This document shows, piece by piece, positions 1-5,484 of a DNA stretch of 8,132 bases. How positions within the stretch are numbered: the stretch's first letter is position 1; each line of letters opens with the position of its first letter. Below the pieces are notes generated by a model. That model was not told the DNA's origin and did no database searches. It saw only the letters and a program-made list of their open reading frames with translations. Where the stretch lies: the NCBI GenBank assembly GCA_964649385.1, contig CAZYRA010000055.1, positions 1 to 8,132 on the forward strand, read 5' to 3'. Origin of the DNA: UBA5760 sp964649385 (GTDB taxonomy: Bacteria; Chloroflexota; Dehalococcoidia; Dehalococcoidales; UBA5760). The translations under genes and the position numbers were made by a program.

Positions 1-170
1 CGGTCAAAGAGGTCACCGACTTCGGTTATCCCGGGAACAAATCCCGCGGTTATTACCTCATTAGGGGGTATCCCTGCGGCCAGTGCCTTCCTGGCAACTT
101 CCGCTGACTTGTCCTTATCGTAGTCAATAATCGACTGCTTTGCCTCCGCCAATAATGCCTCGTTTCCCAT
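1..170 (-). CDS. Corrinoid (B12-binding) methyltransferase protein, N-terminal part
   Basis: The 56 visible codons start at an ATG (168-170) preceded by a good ribosome binding site, AAGGAG (180-185), with a 9-base spacer. The reading frame runs off the left edge, so only the start is present. The peptide begins MGNEALLAEAKQSIIDYDKD and continues with A-x-E-V-A-R-K-A-L-A-A-G-I-P-P-N-E-V-I and G-F-V-P-G-I-T-E-V-G-D-L-F. This is the helical cap domain (methionine synthase B12-binding module, B12-binding_2) of small corrinoid proteins such as MttC, MtbC and MtmC, which shuttle a methyl group on cobalamin between a substrate-specific methyltransferase and an acceptor. The cobalamin-binding Rossmann domain with its DxHxxG motif would lie outside the window. 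The family assignment is firm. The substrate cannot be told from the cap alone; a methylamine is inferred from the neighbouring pylSc, though glycine-betaine type systems use similar proteins. Confidence 0.85.
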   Translation of the reverse strand, partial: MGNEALLAEAKQSIIDYDKDKSAEVARKALAAGIPPNEVITAGFVPGITEVGDLFD

Positions 171-196
171 GGTTTCACTCTCCTTATGTTATTTTT

Positions 197-277
197 GGGG
201 TCACCTCTTACTTTCTCAAGTCAACGCTCCCCACCTGATCTAACCGTGCTAGCCAGCAGAATCAGCCCAGCTAGACG
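197..277 (-). other. Structured leader of the corrinoid protein gene
   Basis: The pylSc-corrinoid intergenic region contains two possible RNA folds on the minus strand. One is an imperfect hairpin closed by CTAGC/GCTAG (249-253 with 270-274). The other is GGGG/CCCC (229-232 with 197-200) enclosing a small ACTT-GAGA-AAGT hairpin with a GNRA-type tetraloop. I see no cobalamin riboswitch core and no run of Ts after either stem, so neither is a convincing terminator. Function unknown; either could be chance structure. Confidence 0.2.
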
Positions 278-289
278 GGAGTATCAATT

Positions 290-298
290 ATTATATCA
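290..298 (-). promoter_or_regulatory. Extended -10 promoter for the corrinoid protein gene
   Basis: On the minus strand the sequence reads TGATATAAT, a perfect TATAAT (290-295) with an upstream TG making an extended -10. No good TTGACA lies 17 bases upstream (CGTAGG is found at 313-318), which is common for extended -10 promoters. Transcription would start near 283, giving a leader of about 110 bases before the corrinoid protein ATG. It lies 30 bases past the pylSc stop, so the corrinoid gene could be expressed independently of pylSc. Prediction from sequence only. Confidence 0.45.
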
Positions 299-327
299 TA
301 CAGTCTGTCCTCCCTACGTCTAATTAC

Positions 328-1164
328 TCAAATATTCAGCCTAACTCCATCAAGATACATCAGGCCGCGTCCTACCCTCTGAATATTCTGATAACCCTGT
401 TTCACCATCGCCAGCCGCTCCAGACCAAATCCCAGACCTACCCACGGGGCGACTATTCCCCATGCATCATCCAGGGGATGGGGCCCCATCGCTGCCGAAC
501 AGAGCTCGATACCGTCAGCGGTGGTGACATCCACCGTCTCACCATAGACCTCGCTCTGCTCCGACACCAGTTGATAATCGTTTATCCCGGCTACCTCCAT
601 AACGAGGGAAGCCAGTTCCTTTAATCGCTCAAGCCGGCCTTCCAGAGGCAGTCCCAACTCAACAAGGTTCAACATGGTAAACTCATTGAGGTGCTGGCTC
701 CCTTTAGTGTCCTTACGAAAGCATGGACCTATCTCGAAAATCCGAATCGGTTTTTCCCATAGGCGAATAAGCCGCTTCCAGAGGTAATAGAGGTTTGGCG
801 CCAGCATAGGCCGCAGGCACTTATTCTTACCAATCCAGAAGACCTGGGCAGTGAGGGGATTTTCTGCCGAAATAGACATCTTCTCCAAGAAATCTCTGGT
901 TATTATTATCGGGGTAACCACCTGAACAAAACCATCGGAGAGGAGCCTATCAGCAAGGGTCCTCTCCATCCGGCAAACCACAGGGGGGAGATGCTGGTCA
1001 CGGATATCCTGCAGGCGCTGCCTCTCTTCCTCAACCAATCTCTTCTCCACATCCTTAAAGCTGGCATCCCTTTCCCGAACATCACGGAATACCTTCCCTT
1101 CCAGATCGGTACCGCCCAATTCTCGCAAGCGCTGCTTCTGAGTCTCTGTCGCTGAAACTGACAT
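328..1164 (-). CDS. pylS: Pyrrolysyl-tRNA synthetase, catalytic domain (PylSc)
   Basis: A class II aminoacyl-tRNA synthetase of 278 residues that charges tRNA-Pyl with pyrrolysine for insertion at UAG. It corresponds end to end to the bacterial PylSc protein (the Desulfitobacterium form is about 288 residues) and lacks the N-terminal tRNA-binding domain, which bacteria encode separately as pylSn. Visible features: QVVTPIIIT (81-89); CLRPMLAPNLYYLW (116-129) in the Pyl pocket; class II motif 2, FEIGPCFRKD through HLNEFTMLNL (143-167), with N166 matching the pocket asparagine of archaeal PylRS (N346 in M. mazei); Y207 in VYGETVD, matching Y384; PWVGLGFGLERL (240-251) as motif 3; and the C-terminal LDGVRLNI. 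All key residues are intact, so the enzyme should be active. The ATG start matches the family N-terminus, but no Shine-Dalgarno is seen in the U-rich sequence before it. It lies downstream of prfA-prmC in the same direction and upstream of a corrinoid protein gene. It ends in TGA. Confidence 0.95.
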   Translation of the reverse strand: MSVSATETQKQRLRELGGTDLEGKVFRDVRERDASFKDVEKRLVEEERQRLQDIRDQHLPPVVCRMERTLADRLLSDGFVQVVTPIIITRDFLEKMSISAENPLTAQVFWIGKNKCLRPMLAPNLYYLWKRLIRLWEKPIRIFEIGPCFRKDTKGSQHLNEFTMLNLVELGLPLEGRLERLKELASLVMEVAGINDYQLVSEQSEVYGETVDVTTADGIELCSAAMGPHPLDDAWGIVAPWVGLGFGLERLAMVKQGYQNIQRVGRGLMYLDGVRLNI

Positions 1165-1189
1165 AACACAATAAATAATAACAAAAAAC

Positions 1190-1238
1190 AGCTAAAAACG
1201 CTAGTATCACCTGGCTATAAATGCCAGTAGAAACTAGC
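1190..1238 (-). terminator. Intrinsic terminator or attenuator hairpin in the pylSc leader
   Basis: On the minus strand, GCTAGT (1233-1238) pairs with ACTAGC (1200-1205), and inside it CTGGC (1223-1227) pairs with GCCAG (1211-1215) around a 7-base loop. The 5x5 internal loop can form two further pairs. The stem is followed directly by G then TTTTT (1194-1198), and after AGCTG by TTTTTT. The hairpin lies about 25-35 bases upstream of the pylSc ATG, so it would stop transcription before pylSc unless bypassed. It could end prfA-prmC transcripts, end a short RNA from the promoter at 1300-1330, or act as a regulated attenuator. Which of these is true cannot be decided here. Confidence 0.5.
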
Positions 1239-1299
1239 TATTAAGGAAAGGTGGGTAATTCCCAGTGAGAAAAGCTACTATTCCCCAGCTTCTAACGTA

Positions 1300-1330
1300 A
1301 TTCTAGCACGGTTCAATCATCCCCTGTCAA
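1300..1330 (-). promoter_or_regulatory. Promoter-like -35/-10 pair before pylSc
   Basis: A perfect -35 box TTGACA (1325-1330, minus strand) is followed after 19 bases by a -10-like TAGAAT (1300-1305). The spacing is slightly long. The -35 box overlaps the prmC stop codon (1327-1329). Transcription would begin near 1293, giving about 130 bases of leader before pylSc, or a short RNA of about 100 bases if the hairpin at 1200-1238 terminates it. Confidence 0.45.
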
Positions 1331-2193
1331 GATAATATAGACTCTTTCTGCTCTGCAGCAAGGGACAGCACCAACACCCGGTCGATACCAGCCAGGTCTG
1401 GGATTACCTCTATACCGGCTGAGGGGAAAAGGCGACGCAACAGGTCGGTCACGACCCTTCCCTGTCCCTGTCCCACCTCCAGAAGCAGGAAGCCCCCGGG
1501 ACGGAGTCTATCGCCTACCCCACTACACAACCGTCTTATCTTTTCCAACCCGTCCCGGCCCCCATTGAGCGCCAGCAGCGGCTCGAAATCCGCCAGCCCC
1601 AGCCGGGAGACCTCTAATTCCGGGACATAAGGAAGATTAGCCACGATAAGGTCGACGGGTTCGGGTAAAGGGTCCAGCATATCACCAGCCAGGAGACATA
1701 TTCTATCCACCACCCCATGGTTCCGACAGTTAAGCCGGGCCACCTTGAGAGCAGGTGCCGATATATCAGTAGCATATATTCTGGCTTCAGGTAGATTCAG
1801 CGCCAGAGTGATGGCAATAGCACCGCAACCGGTGCCGATTTCAGCTACCCCCATAACCGGGTGGCTGCGCGCAATCCGAAGAACCTCAGCTACCAGAAAC
1901 TCACTTTCCGGGCGAGGGACTAATACGCTGCTGTTAACAGAGAAGCTTAAGCCGTAGAACTCGCGCTGCCCCGTAATATAGGCGGTAGGCTCACCATCCA
2001 GACGGCGTTCAACCAGTCGCCAGAAACCCGCCTCCTCATGGGGAGCTAAGCTGTAGTCCGGCTCCTGATATAACTGAACCTGACCTATTCTTAATGTGTG
2101 CCTCAGCAATAACTCGGACTCCAGGCGAGCATCCTCGACGTTACCACTGACGAAAGCCTTTTTAGCACGAGCGAGAGCCTCTCTTATAGTCAT
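1327..2193 (-). CDS. prmC: Release factor glutamine N5-methyltransferase (HemK/PrmC)
   Basis: A cytoplasmic SAM-dependent methyltransferase that methylates the glutamine of the GGQ motif in release factors, raising termination efficiency. At 288 residues it has the family's usual length. The helical N-terminal RF-binding domain (about 1-80) leads into the ITGQREFYGLSF and VLVPRPESE (90-98) motifs. SAM-binding motif I is VAEIGTGCGAIAITLA (116-131), with the acidic residue at ATDIS (141-145). The substrate-binding motif, normally NPPY, reads NLPY here (186-189), in ANLPYVPE. EPLLALNGGRDGL (204-216) and the C-terminal GQGQGRVV are also typical. The ATG overlaps the prfA stop codon as ATGA (4 bases), which points to translational coupling with its substrate RF1. 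It ends in TGA. Confidence 0.95.
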   Translation of the reverse strand: MTIREALARAKKAFVSGNVEDARLESELLLRHTLRIGQVQLYQEPDYSLAPHEEAGFWRLVERRLDGEPTAYITGQREFYGLSFSVNSSVLVPRPESEFLVAEVLRIARSHPVMGVAEIGTGCGAIAITLALNLPEARIYATDISAPALKVARLNCRNHGVVDRICLLAGDMLDPLPEPVDLIVANLPYVPELEVSRLGLADFEPLLALNGGRDGLEKIRRLCSGVGDRLRPGGFLLLEVGQGQGRVVTDLLRRLFPSAGIEVIPDLAGIDRVLVLSLAAEQKESILS

Positions 2194-3260
2194 ACCAACT
2201 GCTTTCCCAACTGCTTCGTCTGGTCATCAGCAGTCAGGGTGTCGATAAGTCTGTCCAGATCCCCTTCCATAATTCGGGGTAAATTACGGAGGGTTAAGCC
2301 AATACGATGGTCAGAAACACGGTCTTGAGGGAAGTTATAGGTCCGTATCTTTTCCGCCCGGCCGCCGGTGCCTACCTGGGAGCGGCGCTGCTCGGTTATC
2401 TCCTCTTCCTGTTTCCGCTGCTCAATATCCAGCAGACGAGCACGGAGCACCGCCATTGCCCTGTTTCTGTTCTGCAACTGCGAACGCTCGTCCTGGCAGG
2501 TGCTTACGATACCGGTCGGCAGGTGGGTAATGCGGACAGCAGTAGCCACCTTATTCACATTCTGGCCCCCAGCCCCTCCACTACAATAGAAGTCCACCTT
2601 CAGGTCGTTGGGACCGATTGATACCTCCACTTCACTCGCCTCCGGCATAACGGCTACGGTAACCGTCGAGGTATGGATTCGCCCCACCGACTCGGTAGCT
2701 GGCACTCGCTGTACCCGATGCACCCCCCTCTCGTACTTAAGCCGGCTGAAAGTGCCGATACCCTTTACCTCAAATACGATCTCCTTAAAGCCACCCTGCT
2801 CACTATCGTTACTGTCAATAATATCTACCGCCCAGCCCTTAGATTGAGCGTGCCGGCTATACATACGAAAGAGCTCGGCAACAAACAGGGCGGCTTCATC
2901 ACCACCGGCCCCCGCCCGAATTTCCATTATCACATCCCTTTCGTCATGGGCATCCCGGGGCAAAAGGGCCAGTTTTAGCTCGGCAAGCAGCTGCTCCAGC
3001 TTCGCTTCAAGGCTCCCTATCTCCTGCTTGACCAGAACCACCATCTCCTCATCCATTTCGTCATTCAGCATTGCCCTAGTCTCTTCCAGAGAACCGACAG
3101 TTGCCTTATAATCCCGATACTTTACCACCAACTCCTCAAAGCCGGCCCTCTCCTGAGCCAATGCCTGCAGCTGCTTCAGATCAGAGGCTGTTTGAGGTGC
3201 AGACATCTGCTCGGTCAGTTCATGGTAACGCTGCTCAATTTGCTCCAAACGGTCCAGCAT
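2190..3260 (-). CDS. prfA: Peptide chain release factor 1 (RF1)
   Basis: RF1 recognises UAA and UAG in the ribosomal A site and triggers peptidyl-tRNA hydrolysis. The 356 residues comprise an N-terminal coiled-coil-rich domain 1 (about 1-100), then EIRAGAGGDEAALF (113-126), and the codon-reading tripeptide P-A-T (187-189) in HRVQRVPATESVGRIHTST. PAT (PxT) marks RF1 as against the SPF of RF2. The catalytic GGQ is at 231-233 in SGGAGGQNVNKV, and the usual SQVGTGGRAEKIRTYNFPQDRVSDHRI region is present at about 294-320. The protein looks complete and functional. The start is the ATG at 3258-3260, with GAGGT (3271-3275) 10 bases upstream. In this organism RF1 should compete with pyrrolysyl-tRNA for UAG, because pylSc lies two genes downstream. 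No substitution that would obviously weaken UAG reading is evident by eye. Confidence 0.97.
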   Translation of the reverse strand: MLDRLEQIEQRYHELTEQMSAPQTASDLKQLQALAQERAGFEELVVKYRDYKATVGSLEETRAMLNDEMDEEMVVLVKQEIGSLEAKLEQLLAELKLALLPRDAHDERDVIMEIRAGAGGDEAALFVAELFRMYSRHAQSKGWAVDIIDSNDSEQGGFKEIVFEVKGIGTFSRLKYERGVHRVQRVPATESVGRIHTSTVTVAVMPEASEVEVSIGPNDLKVDFYCSGGAGGQNVNKVATAVRITHLPTGIVSTCQDERSQLQNRNRAMAVLRARLLDIEQRKQEEEITEQRRSQVGTGGRAEKIRTYNFPQDRVSDHRIGLTLRNLPRIMEGDLDRLIDTLTADDQTKQLGKQLV

Positions 3261-3283
3261 AATTCAAATTACCTCACAATGAT

Positions 3284-3292
3284 ATTATAGCA
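3284..3292 (-). promoter_or_regulatory. Extended -10 promoter for prfA-prmC
   Basis: The minus strand reads TGCTATAAT: a perfect TATAAT (3284-3289) with the TGn extension. There is no convincing -35 box at the usual distance. Transcription would start near 3277, directly upstream of the prfA ribosome binding site. Confidence 0.55.
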
Positions 3293-3341
3293 CAGCCCCG
3301 GTTAGTGCTCTACGAAGAGAGGGTAGCCAGGCCAGGCTCAA

Positions 3342-3370
3342 TTGACGGGGACTGCCCGCTGTTGTATGAT
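3342..3370 (+). promoter_or_regulatory. Sigma-70 type promoter for the pab operon
   Basis: TTGACG (3342-3347), a 17-base spacer, and TATGAT (3365-3370): five of six matches in each box and ideal spacing. Transcription would start near 3377, about 55 bases before pabB. The spacer contains an inverted repeat, CGGG (3346-3349) and CCCG (3355-3358), which could be an operator half-site pair or chance. The promoter diverges from the prfA promoter about 50 bases away. Confidence 0.65.
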
Positions 3371-3389
3371 GCAGACAACTAGAGATAAG

Positions 3390-3434
3390 ATGGAACCACC
3401 GCAACAGTCCAGGTCCAACATTTTGGGTTCATGA
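3390..3434 (+). CDS. Possible 14-codon leader ORF before pabB
   Basis: In the short pab leader, ATG at 3390 opens a frame encoding MEPPQQSRSNILGS, and its TGA overlaps the pabB ATG as ATGA. pabB has no visible Shine-Dalgarno of its own, so coupling from this mini-ORF could supply ribosomes. The mini-ORF's own upstream sequence (GAGATAAG) is only a weak ribosome binding site, and no tryptophan or aromatic run suggests attenuation. Speculative. Confidence 0.2.
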   Translation: MEPPQQSRSNILGS

Positions 3435-4867
3435 GTAAAGCTTATCGCTATCCACTGATAGAAGAAATCGACCTGAAATCATCAATGCTCGATGCCTTCG
3501 AGCTCTTCAGGAACGAAGCGTTCAGCTTCTTTCTGGACAGCGGGATGGATCCGCATAAACTGGGGCGCTACTCTTTTATCGGCTCAACCCCTTTCCTGGT
3601 AATGAGCAGCCGCAGTACCGAGATTACTCTCAACCGAGGGGCCGAAAAGAGCAGCCTGAGCGGCAGCCCCTTTGACACACTCGACCACTTCCTGAAAGTC
3701 TACCGACTGGACTCCTGCCCCTCACCGGTACCATTCACCGGCGGCGCCGTAGGCTACTTCAGCTATGACCTCTGTCACTTTATTGAGCGGCTACCTGAGG
3801 CCGCTGTCGATGACCTCAAGCTGCCCGAATGCTACTTCGGCTTCTATGACCTGGTCCTGGCGTTTGATAACCTTCAGGGTAAGGCATATATCGTCTCCAC
3901 CGGTTTCCCTGAACTAAGAGAGGGAGAAAGAAGAAAAAGGGCCGCCGAACGCCTCAGCGAAATGAAAGCCAAGCTGGCTAATATACCGGGTCCCGGACAA
4001 GAGGCACCGCCTACACCGATATTCTCCTCTACCGAGCCGGTGACCCTTAAGAGCGGGTTCACTCACCAGGAATACGTCAGGGCTGTCGAGAAAGCCCGGG
4101 AGTATATTATTGCCGGTGATATCTTCGAGGTTAACCTCTCTCAGCGCTTCGAGGCTGAGCTTTCCATTACCCCGTATGAGCTATACAGGCGGTTAAGGCG
4201 GATAAACCCAGCACCCTTTGCCTGCTATCTCGGCTTTGATGAAATCGCCGTGGTAAGCGCTTCACCGGAGAGGTTCCTCCGCTTAAGAGGGGACCGGGTG
4301 GAGACGCGCCCAATCAAGGGCACCCGCCCGAGAGGAAAGACCCCTGAGGAAGACGAGGCGCTGGCCAGGGAGCTTCTCGACGGCGCAAAAGAGCGAGCCG
4401 AGAACATCATGATTGTCGACCTGGAGAGAAACGACCTGGGCCGCGTATGCCGTTTCGGCACCGTCAAGGTGATCGAACTGGTGATACTGGAGGTATTCCC
4501 TACCGTCTTTCACCTCACCTCTACCGTAGAAGGCAGGCTCAGGGAAGACAAGAACGGCATCGACCTGCTTAAAGCCACCTTTCCCGGTGGTTCTATAACG
4601 GGAGCCCCCAAGGTGCGCTCAATGGAGATTATCGACGAACTGGAGCCGACCAAAAGGAGCCTCTATACCGGTAATATTGGCTATTTGAGCTTTAACGGCG
4701 ACCTTGACCTCAATATAGTCATTCGTACCTTTCTGGTCAAAGGGAGTAAATCCTACTTCCAGGTGGGTGGCGCGGTTACATATGATTCTGACCCTGAGGC
4801 CGAGTATCAGGAAACGCTGGATAAGGCAAGGGCGCTGATTGACACTCTCAATACAGCAGCAATTTGA
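3431..4867 (+). CDS. pabB: Aminodeoxychorismate synthase component I (PabB)
   Basis: A chorismate-utilising enzyme of 478 residues that adds ammonia to chorismate to give 4-amino-4-deoxychorismate, on the way to p-aminobenzoate and folate. The N-terminal TrpE_N-like domain includes GRYSFIGSTPF (45-55) and FTGGAVGYFSYD (102-113). The C-terminal chorismate-binding domain (about 210-475) includes INPAPFACYL (258-267), SASPERF (276-282), PIKGTRPRG (294-302), MIVDLERNDLGRVC (327-340), FPGGSITGAPK (384-394) and the Mg-binding DPEAEYQET (454-462). K296 in PIKGT is the key discriminator: PabB enzymes carry this nucleophilic lysine, while anthranilate synthase TrpE has PIAGT. The two following genes (pabA, pabC) agree with PabB. 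ATG at 3431 is the first in-frame start after a TAA at 3386, and no clear ribosome binding site precedes it. It ends in TGA, 17 bases before pabA. Confidence 0.93.
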   Translation: MSKAYRYPLIEEIDLKSSMLDAFELFRNEAFSFFLDSGMDPHKLGRYSFIGSTPFLVMSSRSTEITLNRGAEKSSLSGSPFDTLDHFLKVYRLDSCPSPVPFTGGAVGYFSYDLCHFIERLPEAAVDDLKLPECYFGFYDLVLAFDNLQGKAYIVSTGFPELREGERRKRAAERLSEMKAKLANIPGPGQEAPPTPIFSSTEPVTLKSGFTHQEYVRAVEKAREYIIAGDIFEVNLSQRFEAELSITPYELYRRLRRINPAPFACYLGFDEIAVVSASPERFLRLRGDRVETRPIKGTRPRGKTPEEDEALARELLDGAKERAENIMIVDLERNDLGRVCRFGTVKVIELVILEVFPTVFHLTSTVEGRLREDKNGIDLLKATFPGGSITGAPKVRSMEIIDELEPTKRSLYTGNIGYLSFNGDLDLNIVIRTFLVKGSKSYFQVGGAVTYDSDPEAEYQETLDKARALIDTLNTAAI

Positions 4868-4884
4868 GGTGACTAAAGCCGGAT

Positions 4885-5484
4885 ATGGTTATAGTAATTG
4901 ACAACTACGATTCATTTGTTTATAACCTCGCCCAGTACCTGGGTGAACTGGGATGGGAGCCGCTGGTCTACCGCAATGACCAGGTAACTCTGGAAGAAAT
5001 CGAGGGCCTGAGTCCATCCCATATTATCATCTCCCCGGGACCCGGTACCCCACTCGAGGCAGGCATCGCTAACGACGTTATCCGCCGCTTCGCCGGTGGT
5101 ATCCCCATACTCGGCGTCTGCCTGGGCCACCAGTGTATCGGGTATGTCTATGGCGGTCAGGTTATCCATGCCCCTGTTCCCACACATGGTAAGAGTTCCC
5201 TCGTCTATCATGACGGCAGAACGATATACCAGGGCCTACCCAAGCCCTTCGAAGCAGGCCGTTACCATTCCCTGGTAATAAAAGAGGCTACCCTCCCTAA
5301 GGCGTTAGAACTGACCGCAATAACCGGTGACGGGGTAGTGATGGGAGTCCGACACAAAGAATATGTCGTCGAGGGGGTACAGTTCCACCCGGAGTCAATA
5401 ATGACCGATGTCGGCCACGATATACTGAAGAATTTCCTCGGTTTTTCACAGCCGAGCTGGGTTATGGAGCAGGTTAGTGAGTGA
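4885..5484 (+). CDS. pabA: Glutamine amidotransferase, component II (PabA/TrpG)
   Basis: A class I glutamine amidotransferase of 199 residues that hydrolyses glutamine and passes ammonia to PabB. Motifs: IDNYDSFVYNL (5-15), SPGPGTP (50-56) for the oxyanion region, GVCLGHQCIG (77-86) with nucleophile C79, HGK (101-103), RYHSL (126-130), and FHPES (167-171) with catalytic H168 and E170. The triad is complete. GAGGTG about 14 bases before the ATG is the likely ribosome binding site. Sequence alone cannot separate PabA from TrpG, and in many bacteria one protein serves both pathways. Position between pabB and pabC favours the folate role. If no other trpG exists in the genome it may be shared. 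It overlaps pabC by 8 bases and ends in TGA. Confidence 0.93.
   Translation: MVIVIDNYDSFVYNLAQYLGELGWEPLVYRNDQVTLEEIEGLSPSHIIISPGPGTPLEAGIANDVIRRFAGGIPILGVCLGHQCIGYVYGGQVIHAPVPTHGKSSLVYHDGRTIYQGLPKPFEAGRYHSLVIKEATLPKALELTAITGDGVVMGVRHKEYVVEGVQFHPESIMTDVGHDILKNFLGFSQPSWVMEQVSE

Noticed and set aside
171..300. Cobalamin riboswitch before the corrinoid gene
   Set aside because: The leader is too short and the conserved B12-box core (GCCACTG) is not present.
171..327. Possible tRNA-Pyl between pylSc and the corrinoid gene (TCTAAC near 238-243 on plus, GTCTAGC on minus)
   Set aside because: The CUA-containing loops lack a 5-6 base anticodon stem, and no matching acceptor, D or T arms could be built on either strand.
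906..1184. 92-codon minus-strand frame overlapping the 5' part of pylSc
   Set aside because: Out-of-frame shadow of pylSc, with no recognisable protein features.
1200..1326. Possible tRNA-Pyl in the pylSc leader
   Set aside because: The 7-base loop at 1216-1222 has no CUA anticodon in tRNA register, no acceptor stem closes, and the stem is followed by T-runs, which fits a terminator better.
1165..1326. T-box riboswitch upstream of a tRNA synthetase gene
   Set aside because: The conserved T-box sequence (AGGGTGGNACCGCG type) and a specifier stem are absent.
2307..2978. Several plus-strand open frames opposite prfA
   Set aside because: Antisense shadows of a well-conserved RF1 gene, with low-complexity translations and no ribosome binding sites.
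3431..4867. Anthranilate synthase component I (TrpE)
   Set aside because: The active site reads PIKGT, not PIAGT, and pabA and pabC follow directly with no trp genes.
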